Origin: Myxococcales bacterium
GTDB lineage: Bacteria > Myxococcota_A > Polyangia > Polyangiales > Houyiibacteriaceae
DNA: 64,000 nt
Direction of reading: 5' to 3'
Assembly: GCA_019637115.1 (NCBI GenBank)
Contig: JAHBWH010000002.1
Location: 1-64,000 of the forward strand
Shown piece by piece: positions 49,720 through 58,841 of this stretch. The position numbers and the translations under genes are program-made. Positions within the stretch are counted from its first letter, which is position 1. The number at the start of each line of letters is the position of its first letter. The notes beneath the pieces were generated by a model that was not told the origin of the DNA, did no database searches, and worked only from the letters and a program-made list of their open reading frames with translations.

Positions 49720-52700
49720 TCACTCCAGTCGCAACCACACGCCGGTGGCCGAGGTCGCAGGTGGGGAGGAGTCGATCAGATACAAGGCCGGCACCGAAGG
49801 ATCGAGCGCCATGCTCAGGTCCGTGTTCACGCGACCTCCGGCGTAGATCGGTCCGACGACGCGCGGCGTTCCGCCGGGGTCGACGATCGCGTAAACGTGG
49901 GTCGGCGCATAGCCGCGGAAGTACAGGACGGACGGCGCGCCTGGCACGGTCGACCGTTGGAGGACGAGCGTCGCGTTGTTGGTACTGAGCCTCAAACCCG
50001 CGATGGGCAGCGCTTCGGGCGTCGCCGTGGGGTCGACCAGGCGGTCGAGCCGCACGCGGTACAAAGCGGACTCAGCCGCCGTCGTCGCGCCGCGGGCGAC
50101 GTACAACCACTCGTCGTCCGCCGCGATCGCGGAGGCTCCGAGGATGGTGTCGTTGCCCCCGAGCTCGACCGCAGAGCCGCCGGCCGCCGGCACCGAGAAC
50201 ACGCGGAGCGGCGCGGTGGTGCTCCGCTGCGTGGCCACGAGGAAGCGTGACCCATCGAACGCGAGCGCGCCGAGCGCCGACGCGGGCCACGTAGACCCTA
50301 CGTCCCACGCGACGGGGTCGAGCGGCCCGCCGTTGCTGACCCGGAAGAGCCGATTCGGGAGCGAGCTCGAGGAGGCCAGCACGAAGATCTGCTCGGCGAT
50401 GGCGAGACCGTCGTCTCCCGCGATGGAGAGCGTCGCACCGCCATCGACGAAGCTCAGCATCTCCTCCGTGAGCGGGCCGCCGTCGCGCTCGAACGAGGTC
50501 ATGAGCGCGCTGCGCGCATGGATGACCCGCGTCGGCGTGACCGCGGTCCATCGGGTCCCCGAGCTGCTGCTGCGAGGCTCCGAGAGCTCGTTCACCACGC
50601 GCCCAGTGACACCGACATAGGGAATCGTCTCGATGTCGAGCGCCGTGACGCCGAGCCCGGAGGCGACCGCCACACAGATCTGCTCGCCTGGTTGCGTGAA
50701 GAACGCGACCCCATCCACGGCGGTCGCGCCGCACGCGAGCTCAGCGTCCACATCCACCGAGCGCGCCGCCAGCGCGCCAGCGCCATTCCCTCGGACGGCC
50801 GCCAGCCGCTCGGTGGCGGTGAACCGGTACCAGGTCACCGCGGAGGTTCCGAAGCAGCTCGGCGTCCCGATGCGTTGCGTCCCGGTGGGTGTGACGGGAA
50901 CCGAGAGGCCCGGGCCGATGGGAATCGCGGTCGCACACGAATCACCGGGACCCGGCTCGACCTCACGCGCGCGCACCCGAACGTCGGGCCGAAACGGAGA
51001 CGTGAAACGCGGCGCACTCGAGGCGTCGTTCTCCGCGACCCAGACGAAGCGCATCCCTGCAGCGCCCTCGAGATCGTATCGATGGGTGCCCTGTCCTGGA
51101 CCGGCGCATTGAAGCACCGACGCCCCTCGCGGCTCGCACGAATCCAGGATCTCGACGAGCGCATCGTACGCCGCGACCTCGACCTCGACCTGCAGCACGC
51201 TGGTCGCGGAGGTCTTCTCTAGGGCGACGACCACGTCGGCCCCGTGGATACCGTTCGGGTCACACGAGAATGCTCCCGTGTCGCCTGGGAAGATGGTGCG
51301 CTCGTGGCTGCTGATCCCGTCGACCGGGATGTGCCATTCGTGCCACGCACCGGCACTCATCGGGGCCGAGTAGAAGCGACTCCCACCGACGACGAGCGGG
51401 CGCGCACAGGACTCCCCCTCGGGCATCTCGGGGATCTCCTCGATCTCAACGGTGGCACCGGCGAAGGTCGATCCGGTCGCGGACGACACCCACACGAAGT
51501 ATTCGCCGGCGTCGCCATCGACGAAGAGCTCGTGCGCCGTCCGCTCGTGCGGGCACCGGAGCTGCGCCATTCCGGCCGCCGGCGCCCGCGGGTCGCAAAC
51601 CTCTCGGTAGACATCGACGTTGATCCGGGTCGACGTCGCGCTCGTCGCGCGGATGGCGAGGACGCTGGTCGCGGACGACTTGCGGTATCGGATCACGGCG
51701 TCGGGCGACGTGCCGTTCGTGTCGCACGGCGCGCTACCGTCGACGACGCTCACCTGCCCGCTCGCGATCACCCAGCGACGTGCGGCGCCAACGGCGCTGG
51801 ACCCCGCGAGATCCAGCGCGTCCTGGCAATCCTCACCCCGCGGAGCGACCATCCCCAGCTCCAGGAATCCGTCACCGAGGTAGGGATGGGCAGCGTCGAG
51901 CGTCGCACCGCCCGCGTCGCGAAATCCCCGAAGATCGACGCGATACGTCTGCCCCGCCAACAGGGAGGTCCCGACGTCGAAGCTCAGCCACGTGCCCGCG
52001 CTCGACCACGTCCCCTCGGCCTCGAAGGTCGAGAGGTCGCTGACGAACGTCGCCCGGGTCCGCGTCGTGTCCATGGCCTCGCTGAACGCGACGACGACCC
52101 GTCGGGTCGAGAGGGCGACCTCGGTCGAACGATGCTCCGGGTTCGTCGCAACCACGAAGGGGCGGAAGAGATCCACGCCCGCCGTGAAATCGATGGCGCC
52201 GTCCCCGAGGTAGACCGCGTCGTCGAGCGGGTTGCCCTCGAGGTCCACGAATCCGCGGAGCGCGAAGCGATAAGCCGCTCCCGTGCTCAGCGCGCGCTGG
52301 ACACGAAACGCCGCGCGCGTTCCACCACGTGACCAGGCCGGAACGAGGGCGTCGACGAGCACGTCGTCACCCTCGCTCAGCGTGCCGACCCCGAGCGCGG
52401 GATCCATCGGCTCGGAGAAGTCGACGGTCACGAGCTCGAGCGCCGTGGGCACGTCGAGCTGTCCTTCAGAGGGATTCGAATCCACCACGAACGGAGGCGT
52501 CCGATCCGGCCCCGTGGAGAAATCGACCGCCCCGTCGAGCAGATAGGGCTCACCGTCCAGCGGGTTGCCGGACGTGTCCTCGAAGCCGATCAGCGCGAGG
52601 GAGTAGGCCGTGTCGTGGACGAGGCCCGACACGGGGACGCGCACCGCCTCGGTCTCCCAAACGAGCGCGCCGACCTCGCCATCGCCGCCCAACAATGCGA

Positions 52701-53394
52701 CCTCGCCGAGCGTGGCCATCGGCTTGGAGAAGACCACCCGCACCTCGGCGAGGTCGGTCGCCACATCCCGAGCGCCTTCGGTCGGCGTCGAGGCGACGAC
52801 GATCGGCACCTCGGGGTCCAGCGTCGAAAACGTGAACTCGAAGTCCTCGGCGGTCTCCCCTTCCCAGCCTCGGAACGCGCGAACCTCGACCCGGACGTCC
52901 GTCGCCACGGGGAGCTCAGGCGCCGGATATCTCAGCACGGTGGACCCTTCCGCCCACTCGCGCGCTCCGAGCACGATGGGCGTCGTCCCGGTGAAGGCCC
53001 TCACCTCGCCGTGACGCTCGTCCATGGGTCGGGAGAAGAAGAGGACCACCGGTCGATCGCTCGCGACGCGTCCCTCACCGGCTGCCGGGTCGGTCCCGAC
53101 GACGCGAGGCGCCCCCTCGCCCGCGTCGTTCGAGGCGTCGTCGCGGGGACCACCGTCGGAGCGGCGTCGTTCGTCGTCGCCGCAGCCGACGACGAGCAGC
53201 AGGCCAACCAAGGCGAGCATGGGGGGCACCATCGACCGGGCTCGTGGATGACGAGACCGCCCCGCGGCCGCTCCGATGAGTCGGAGCGCCGCCGCGCCCT
53301 CGCCGGGCAGCGAGGCGGGTGTCGCGGGGGGCGGGGCCGAAGCCCCTCGTTCCGTCGGGCGTTGCGCAGAGTTGGTCATGAGAGGCTCAGGCAT
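49720..53394 (-). CDS. Large lipoprotein with SbsA-like Ig (Big_5) repeats, PPC-like domains and a C-terminal propeller-like region
   Basis: A 1224-residue protein paralogous to its upstream neighbour. A lipobox (LLVVGC near residue 71) follows an unusually long basic N-region. About four Big_5/SbsA-type Ig repeats come next, each with the signature NPxxGxxDV...VTVDFSEPMD and LxGFxDxxGNPLD. PPC-like domains with paired Cys (CDTNGTSPDAVIRYRKSSATS) follow, then a C-terminal region of repeated strands such as VFSVPAAGGSAVELGGND and WLYVARGA that suggests a beta-propeller. No enzyme motif is seen. The start could be 53394 or 53379; it lies 7 nt after the upstream stop. Confidence 0.8.
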   Translation of the reverse strand: MPEPLMTNSAQRPTERGASAPPPATPASLPGEGAAALRLIGAAAGRSRHPRARSMVPPMLALVGLLLVVGCGDDERRRSDGGPRDDASNDAGEGAPRVVGTDPAAGEGRVASDRPVVLFFSRPMDERHGEVRAFTGTTPIVLGAREWAEGSTVLRYPAPELPVATDVRVEVRAFRGWEGETAEDFEFTFSTLDPEVPIVVASTPTEGARDVATDLAEVRVVFSKPMATLGEVALLGGDGEVGALVWETEAVRVPVSGLVHDTAYSLALIGFEDTSGNPLDGEPYLLDGAVDFSTGPDRTPPFVVDSNPSEGQLDVPTALELVTVDFSEPMDPALGVGTLSEGDDVLVDALVPAWSRGGTRAAFRVQRALSTGAAYRFALRGFVDLEGNPLDDAVYLGDGAIDFTAGVDLFRPFVVATNPEHRSTEVALSTRRVVVAFSEAMDTTRTRATFVSDLSTFEAEGTWSSAGTWLSFDVGTSLLAGQTYRVDLRGFRDAGGATLDAAHPYLGDGFLELGMVAPRGEDCQDALDLAGSSAVGAARRWVIASGQVSVVDGSAPCDTNGTSPDAVIRYRKSSATSVLAIRATSATSTRINVDVYREVCDPRAPAAGMAQLRCPHERTAHELFVDGDAGEYFVWVSSATGSTFAGATVEIEEIPEMPEGESCARPLVVGGSRFYSAPMSAGAWHEWHIPVDGISSHERTIFPGDTGAFSCDPNGIHGADVVVALEKTSATSVLQVEVEVAAYDALVEILDSCEPRGASVLQCAGPGQGTHRYDLEGAAGMRFVWVAENDASSAPRFTSPFRPDVRVRAREVEPGPGDSCATAIPIGPGLSVPVTPTGTQRIGTPSCFGTSAVTWYRFTATERLAAVRGNGAGALAARSVDVDAELACGATAVDGVAFFTQPGEQICVAVASGLGVTALDIETIPYVGVTGRVVNELSEPRSSSSGTRWTAVTPTRVIHARSALMTSFERDGGPLTEEMLSFVDGGATLSIAGDDGLAIAEQIFVLASSSSLPNRLFRVSNGGPLDPVAWDVGSTWPASALGALAFDGSRFLVATQRSTTAPLRVFSVPAAGGSAVELGGNDTILGASAIAADDEWLYVARGATTAAESALYRVRLDRLVDPTATPEALPIAGLRLSTNNATLVLQRSTVPGAPSVLYFRGYAPTHVYAIVDPGGTPRVVGPIYAGGRVNTDLSMALDPSVPALYLIDSSPPATSATGVWLRLE

Positions 53395-53401
53395 TCGGGG
53401 A

Positions 53402-56400
53402 TCAGTGCAAGCGGACCAAGGTACCCGTCGTCGTCGAGGCGCGCTCGAAGGCGACGAGCGCTGGGGTCGACGAGTCGAACGCCATCGTGACGTCGGCGCT
53501 CGCGCCGAGCTGACTCACGACGCCGAGGTAGCGCGGGGTCGGGGCCAGCTCGATGACGTGGACCTCGCCCGACACCCGGGTGTAGAGGTATCGATGGGTC
53601 GACGTCGTGTGGAGGAAGAGCTTGGCCTGAGCGGTGCTGTACGCGGCCGCGTGGACCAGCACCGGCTCGGCGAGCGGATCCCCGAGCGCGCCCCGCGCGA
53701 GCCGGTACACGCCGCGGACGCCATCGACCGTCCCCGCGACGTAGAGGTCGGTCCCATCGGCCGCCATCCCAGTCACGAGTCGGACACGATCGTTCGACCC
53801 GAGCGGGCGGCCCGCCCCAGGCGCCGCAGGATCGACGGCGAAGAAGCGCGTCGGCACCGTGCCGGCCGTCGTCGCGTACGTCGCGAGCACGAGCTCCACG
53901 CCGTCATCCGCCATCGCCCGCATGGCGCCAGCGGGATACGCATTCCCGGCGTCCCACGGCGCGACCAAGACGGCACCGGCAGCGGTCACCAGACGGAACA
54001 CGCGCGTCGCACCAGCCGTGGCGACATCGTCGAGGCTGAAGACCGCCTCCCCCCGCGTGACGCCGTCGTAGCCCATCTCGCTGCTCGTGATGCCGACCTC
54101 CGCCCCGAGCTGCTCGGCCTGCACGGGGCCGACGCGAGGTGAGCGGAGGAGGCTCGACGTGAGCCCCAAATAGAGTGTGCTCGGCGTCGCCGCGATCCAC
54201 CGATTCGCCGTCCACGCAACTGTCGTCCCGGTGCCCGATACGGCGCGCTCGATCTCGAGCGGCGTCTCACGACCGAGCACTCCTTCGTAGCCCGTCGGCT
54301 GGAGCGTGATCGCGGTGACGCCCGCGGCGCTCGGGACGGCAACGCAGACCTCGCTGCCGACGGGCGCGAAGATCGCGAAGGGTGCTCGCCCGTCACCAGC
54401 GCAAAGGCCTCCGTTCCCGTCGGAGATGGCGGCCACCGCGGCGGCGTCCGGCGCGGCGAGCGTCAAGTACGTCAGGCGCTCGGTCGCGAGGAAGCGGTAC
54501 CAGGTGATGCCATCGGTCGACGACAGGCACGAAGGTGCATCGAAACGCTCCGTGCTCGATGGCGCGATCGCCGTCGTCCCCTCGGCCGAGATTGGGATGG
54601 CGGTGCCGCAAGTCTCGCCGGGCTCGGTCACGACCTCTCGGACGCTCACGGTCGCGCCCTGGATCGCCCCGCTGGTGATCGCGGTGGAGATCCACAGGTA
54701 GTAGGTCCCCGCGGGCGCATCGGTTGTCAGCAAATACGGTCCGTCGGGCGCGCGAATGGAGTGGTCGCACTGCAACGATCCGACCCCCGGGGCGCGAGGA
54801 TCACAGCCGTCGAGGAGTTCGACGTTGACCTGGGTGGCGGTCGCGGTCGTGCCGACCAGGTCCACGCGCACTTCGAGCGTCGAGTCGCTCCGCGTCTTCA
54901 CGAGCTCGAAGACGCCGTCGGCCCCCGTGAGCCCGTCGGGATCGCACGCCATCGTGCCCGAGTCGCCCGAGCTCCGGCCACGATCGTACGACTCGAACGC
55001 ACGCGGACCAATCGTCCACGAGGCGTACTCGCGCGGCGCGGGCGCAGGCACGAAGCTCTCGCTCGACGTCGTCCACGGCCGAAGGCAGCTCGCTCCCTCA
55101 CGAGGTTCGGCGACCTCTTCCACCTCGAGCTGAACCGCGCCATGTAGCGCCCCAGTTCCAGCGCTCGACACCCACAGGAAGTAGTCGCCAGGGCCGACGT
55201 CGAGGTTGGCTTCCCACCGCGTGTTGTTCCACAAACAGCTCAGCGTCTCGGCCGCCAGATCCGTCGGTCGGCAGGCTCCTCCGAGGATCTCGAGGTTGAC
55301 CCCGCGCGAGCCGCCGTCCGCGGTCACGCGCAACATCGCCCCTCCGTCGCCACGCGCTGGCGAAGTCTTCCGATAGCGCACGACGACGTCCGAGCTCGTC
55401 CCGCTCGTCGCGCATCGGGCAGACCCGTCGTGCACCCGCCCCGTCCCGGCGCCGAGCGTCCAGCGCGTCCCCACCCCTGTCGACGACGGCACCCCGGCAG
55501 ACTCGTCGAGGACGTCGTTGCAACGCTCGCCTCCAGGGGCCGCCATCTCGAAGTCCAGGGCGCCATCACCCAGGTAGGGGTGATCGACCTCCAACGTGGT
55601 CCCCCCCAAATCCGCGAAGTGGGCGAGGTTCATCCGGATCGAGCGGCCCGAGTGGAGACGGTCCGAGACGTCGAGGCTCAGACGCGTCCCCGCCATCGAC
55701 CAGGCGCCCTGCACCTCGATCGGCGCGACGCCGTCGTCCAGCGTCACGGTCCGAAGGCTCGTGTCCATCGCCTCGCTGAAGACGAGCGTCACGACCGCTC
55801 GGTCGAACCGCACGTCGACCGCCCCTTCCAGCGGATCCGACAGGCCTACGAAGGGGGGGCGGAGGTCGCGGCCCGTCTCGAACCGAATGGCGCCATCGAT
55901 CACGAAGACCGAGGCGTCGAGTGGGTTACCAGCGAGGTCCACGAAACCATCGAGGTGGAGCGCGTACGCGGCGCCGTAGCCGAGACTTGCGGGCAACGCG
56001 AACGTCGCGAGCGTCCCGCCCTCGCTCCAAATCACCGAGAGCGCGACGTCATCCGAGCCGCTCCTCAACGTCGCGACGCCAGCGTTCGCCATCGGCTCGT
56101 CGAAGCGAACCTGAAGCGCCTCGAAACGTGCAGGGTCCACGTCCAACTGGCCTTGGTCCGGGTTCGCGTCCACCACGCGAGGTGGGTCACGGTCGGGGCC
56201 CGTGGTGAACGAGAGCCCGTCGCCTGCGAGCGCGCTCCCCGCGCGGTCCCTGAAGCCCTCGAGGAGGACCTCGTAGCTGGTCTCGTAGCGCAGGCCCGAC
56301 ATCGCCACGCGCGCGGTGACGGGGTCTAACCAGAGCGGGGCGCCGAACGTCAGCGCGCGACCCGCGTCCCGCACGGCGCCGACGGTGTGATTCATGGGCT

Positions 56401-56926
56401 TCGAGAAGCGCAGCTCGAGCGAGTCTACGCGCGCCGAGACATCCATCGCCCCATCGGCCGGCGAGGCGGCGATCAATACGGGCGGCGTTCGTGAGGTCGC
56501 GAACGACGTCCGAGTCGGCGCGAGCGCGCGCCCCGCGGCGGACTCGAAACCGACCAGCCGGACCTCCAGGGTGAGGCCCTCCGGCCATCCCGAGGCAGGC
56601 GCCGACACGCGCCACGAGGTCGATGAGGACCACTCCCCCTCGGGAAGCGCCAGCTCGCCATTCGGCGAGGTCACGACCACGCCGCCACCGGCCGCCATCG
56701 GCCCCGAGAAACGAAGCTCGATCGACGCGTCCAGCGCGACCTCCTCGGCCCCGTCCTCTGGGCTCACCGCGACGAGCTCGGGACGTGGCGTCAGGGCCCC
56801 GTCGTGTCCGACCGACGCGTCGGCTCCGGCGTCGTCGAGCACGACGCCGTCCGAGCCGCGACAAGCAGCGAGCAGCGCGCAGAGGCTCAGGCAAAGACGA
56901 AGAGCGACTCGATGGATGGATGCCAT
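53402..56926 (-). CDS. Large lipoprotein with SbsA-like Ig (Big_5) repeats, first gene of the surface operon
   Basis: A 1174-residue lipoprotein (lipobox LLAAC near residue 22) with the same domain order as the next gene: about five Big_5-like Ig repeats (for example ASPADGAMDVSARVDSLELRFSKPMN), PPC-like domains with conserved Cys, then strand repeats ending at FERASTTTGTLVRLH. The two proteins clearly arose by duplication and now differ strongly, which is consistent with distinct ligands. The ATG at 56926 is supported by GGGAGG just upstream; the longer frame adds nothing. It is divergent from the ECF sigma gene, with 186 bp between starts. Confidence 0.82.
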   Translation of the reverse strand: MASIHRVALRLCLSLCALLAACRGSDGVVLDDAGADASVGHDGALTPRPELVAVSPEDGAEEVALDASIELRFSGPMAAGGGVVVTSPNGELALPEGEWSSSTSWRVSAPASGWPEGLTLEVRLVGFESAAGRALAPTRTSFATSRTPPVLIAASPADGAMDVSARVDSLELRFSKPMNHTVGAVRDAGRALTFGAPLWLDPVTARVAMSGLRYETSYEVLLEGFRDRAGSALAGDGLSFTTGPDRDPPRVVDANPDQGQLDVDPARFEALQVRFDEPMANAGVATLRSGSDDVALSVIWSEGGTLATFALPASLGYGAAYALHLDGFVDLAGNPLDASVFVIDGAIRFETGRDLRPPFVGLSDPLEGAVDVRFDRAVVTLVFSEAMDTSLRTVTLDDGVAPIEVQGAWSMAGTRLSLDVSDRLHSGRSIRMNLAHFADLGGTTLEVDHPYLGDGALDFEMAAPGGERCNDVLDESAGVPSSTGVGTRWTLGAGTGRVHDGSARCATSGTSSDVVVRYRKTSPARGDGGAMLRVTADGGSRGVNLEILGGACRPTDLAAETLSCLWNNTRWEANLDVGPGDYFLWVSSAGTGALHGAVQLEVEEVAEPREGASCLRPWTTSSESFVPAPAPREYASWTIGPRAFESYDRGRSSGDSGTMACDPDGLTGADGVFELVKTRSDSTLEVRVDLVGTTATATQVNVELLDGCDPRAPGVGSLQCDHSIRAPDGPYLLTTDAPAGTYYLWISTAITSGAIQGATVSVREVVTEPGETCGTAIPISAEGTTAIAPSSTERFDAPSCLSSTDGITWYRFLATERLTYLTLAAPDAAAVAAISDGNGGLCAGDGRAPFAIFAPVGSEVCVAVPSAAGVTAITLQPTGYEGVLGRETPLEIERAVSGTGTTVAWTANRWIAATPSTLYLGLTSSLLRSPRVGPVQAEQLGAEVGITSSEMGYDGVTRGEAVFSLDDVATAGATRVFRLVTAAGAVLVAPWDAGNAYPAGAMRAMADDGVELVLATYATTAGTVPTRFFAVDPAAPGAGRPLGSNDRVRLVTGMAADGTDLYVAGTVDGVRGVYRLARGALGDPLAEPVLVHAAAYSTAQAKLFLHTTSTHRYLYTRVSGEVHVIELAPTPRYLGVVSQLGASADVTMAFDSSTPALVAFERASTTTGTLVRLH

Positions 56927-57112
56927 GGGGTTCTCGCCTCCCGTAGTGCGCATGGCCTCGAAACCGGCTCACGAATTCGACGCGCCTCGCACCATCTCTC
57001 GCAAGCATCCGAAAACAGTGAACATTGACGAGAGCGCTCGCCACACGCCGCCCGCTCCGTCGAATTGTTGAGCCGAAACAGAACGAGCGCGCACTACGAT
57101 GGGGAGTCGACC

Positions 57113-57721
57113 GTGAGCCATCAACGACCGACACTGCGCCTCTTGAGCGGGGGCAGAGAGACACCGCGCGCGCGAGCGGGCGCCGATGACGTTCCGACCG
57201 AGGCCGCAACCGCGCCCGCGCCGATCGACGTGCGGGACCGCGAGGCCGTGTTCCGGCGGTTCGCGCCCTACGTCGCCCGCATCGGCTTGCGGCTGCTCGG
57301 TCGGCACGACGAGGTGGACGACCTGATCCAGGACGTGTTCCTCGCGGCGCAAGCCGGGCTCGATGGTCTGCGAGAGCCGGAGGCCGTGAAGGGCTGGCTC
57401 GCGACGGTGACGGTGCGAAAGGCGAAGCGCCGCCTCGGTCGACGTCGTTTCCTGCGCACGCTTGGTCTCGATGGGAGCACGGATTACTCGGAGGTCGCGG
57501 ATCCCGCCGCCGACCCGACCACCCGCCGCACGCTCGCGGACGTCTATGCCGTCCTGGACCGGGTGCCGACCGAAGACCGCGTGGCGTGGTGCCTGCGATA
57601 CGTGGAAGGCGAACGTCTCGAAGAGGTCGCGCGCCTCTGCGGATGCTCTCTCGCCACGGTGAAGCGACGAATCGGCGCTGCGCACGGACGTATCCTCACG
57701 GAGCTCGATGCCGATGGATGA
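57113..57721 (+). CDS. ECF-type RNA polymerase sigma factor
   Basis: A 202-residue sigma-70-family protein. After a non-conserved N-terminus of about 45 residues, region 2 runs through FRRFAPYVARIGLRLLGRHDEVDDLIQDVFLAA (core binding and -10 recognition), and region 4 through VLDRVPTEDRVAWCLRYVEGERLEEVARLCGCSLATVKRRI (helix-turn-helix for -35 recognition). Region 3 is absent, as in ECF factors. GTG 57113 follows GGGGAG; a frame extending to 57065 adds a doubtful leader. It overlaps the FecR-domain gene by 14 nt, so the pair is co-translated. The likely target is its own divergent lipoprotein operon; this is inference. Confidence 0.92.
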   Translation: MSHQRPTLRLLSGGRETPRARAGADDVPTEAATAPAPIDVRDREAVFRRFAPYVARIGLRLLGRHDEVDDLIQDVFLAAQAGLDGLREPEAVKGWLATVTVRKAKRRLGRRRFLRTLGLDGSTDYSEVADPAADPTTRRTLADVYAVLDRVPTEDRVAWCLRYVEGERLEEVARLCGCSLATVKRRIGAAHGRILTELDADG

Positions 57722-58841
57722 GTTCTCCGATCGACTGAAGCGCGCCCGCCGCCACGTCGACGTCGCGATCGACGACGCGGCGCTCACCGTCGCGTGGGAC
57801 CGCCTGAAGGCCAGACAGCGCCGACGTGCCATCGGCCGAGGGGCAACCGGCTTCCTCGCGACGGCGGCGACCATCCTGCTGGCTTGGCGCCTCAGCTCAG
57901 TCGCCCCCGAGTCCGTCGCCGTCACGCCGGGTCCGACCGCGACCGCGCCCGACCTACGACTCCCGGACGGCTCCCGAGTGTATTTCTTGGGGTCGGACAC
58001 GGAGGTCGGCACCTCCGCGATCTCGAGCTCTCGCGTCGTGCTGACCTTGGCCGCGGGGAGCGCACGCTTCGAGGTGAGCTCGCGACCGGAGCGAACCTTC
58101 GAAGTGCTGGCAGCCGGAGTGTCCGTGCAGGTCGTGGGTACCACCTTCGATGTCCACCGCGTCGACGGGGCGAGCGTCGAGGTGGAGGTCTCGGAGGGCC
58201 GCGTGCGCGTTCGGAGCGTCGATGGTGAGTTCCTCCTCGGCCCGGGCGATCACGGCACGTTCTCGGGCCGCGAGGCGACGAACGACGAGGCTCCAGCATC
58301 GCCCGACGAGATGTCGCCTTCGGCGTCGCGGCCCCTCCCGGCGACGATGTCGAAGCGGCGCGCGACGAGGGAACGCGAGCCGACGCGCGACGCAGAGGAC
58401 TGGCGGGCGCTCGCGGCCGCAGGCAACTACGATGCAGCGTGGGCCGCGCTCGAACGCACGGACGATCTTCGCGCCGACGACGCCGGGGACCTTCTGCTCG
58501 CGGCCGACGCGGCGCGTCTGTCGGGCCACGCAGAGCGCGCCAAGTACCTGCTGCGGACCGTGCTCGAGTCACATCCCGACGACCCACGCGCCAGCCTCGC
58601 GGCGTTCACGTTGGGGCGAATGTTGCTGCGCGGCAGACCGAGGGAGGCCGCAGAGGCCTTCGCCGCGAGCCGTCGCCTGGACCCTGCCTCGGCGCTCTCT
58701 CAAGACGCGCTCGCGCGCGAGGTCGAAGCCTGGCACCACGCGGGAGAGGCGAGCCGAGCCCGAGAGGCGGCGATGGACTACGTCTCACGGTGGCCGACCG
58801 GCGCTCGGATCGAGGCGGTCCGTGCATGGGGCGGGCTATAA
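57708..58841 (+). CDS. FecR-domain transmembrane protein with TPR-like C-terminus (anti-sigma candidate)
   Basis: A 377-residue protein. A short cytoplasmic part (residues 1-42) and one transmembrane helix (TGFLATAATILLAWRL, about 46-61) precede a FecR domain (residues 80-185: LPDGSRVYFLGSDTEV ... VSVQVVGTTFDVHRV ... VEVSEGRVRVRS). After a Pro/Arg-rich spacer, residues 230-375 look like TPR helices (AALERTDDLRADDAGDLLLAADAARLSG and the following repeats). FecR proteins relay envelope signals to their ECF sigma partners. Overlaps on both sides (14 nt with sigma, 16 nt with the next gene) mark a tight operon. ATG 57714 is an alternative start. Confidence 0.88.
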   Translation: MPMDEFSDRLKRARRHVDVAIDDAALTVAWDRLKARQRRRAIGRGATGFLATAATILLAWRLSSVAPESVAVTPGPTATAPDLRLPDGSRVYFLGSDTEVGTSAISSSRVVLTLAAGSARFEVSSRPERTFEVLAAGVSVQVVGTTFDVHRVDGASVEVEVSEGRVRVRSVDGEFLLGPGDHGTFSGREATNDEAPASPDEMSPSASRPLPATMSKRRATREREPTRDAEDWRALAAAGNYDAAWAALERTDDLRADDAGDLLLAADAARLSGHAERAKYLLRTVLESHPDDPRASLAAFTLGRMLLRGRPREAAEAFAASRRLDPASALSQDALAREVEAWHHAGEASRAREAAMDYVSRWPTGARIEAVRAWGGL

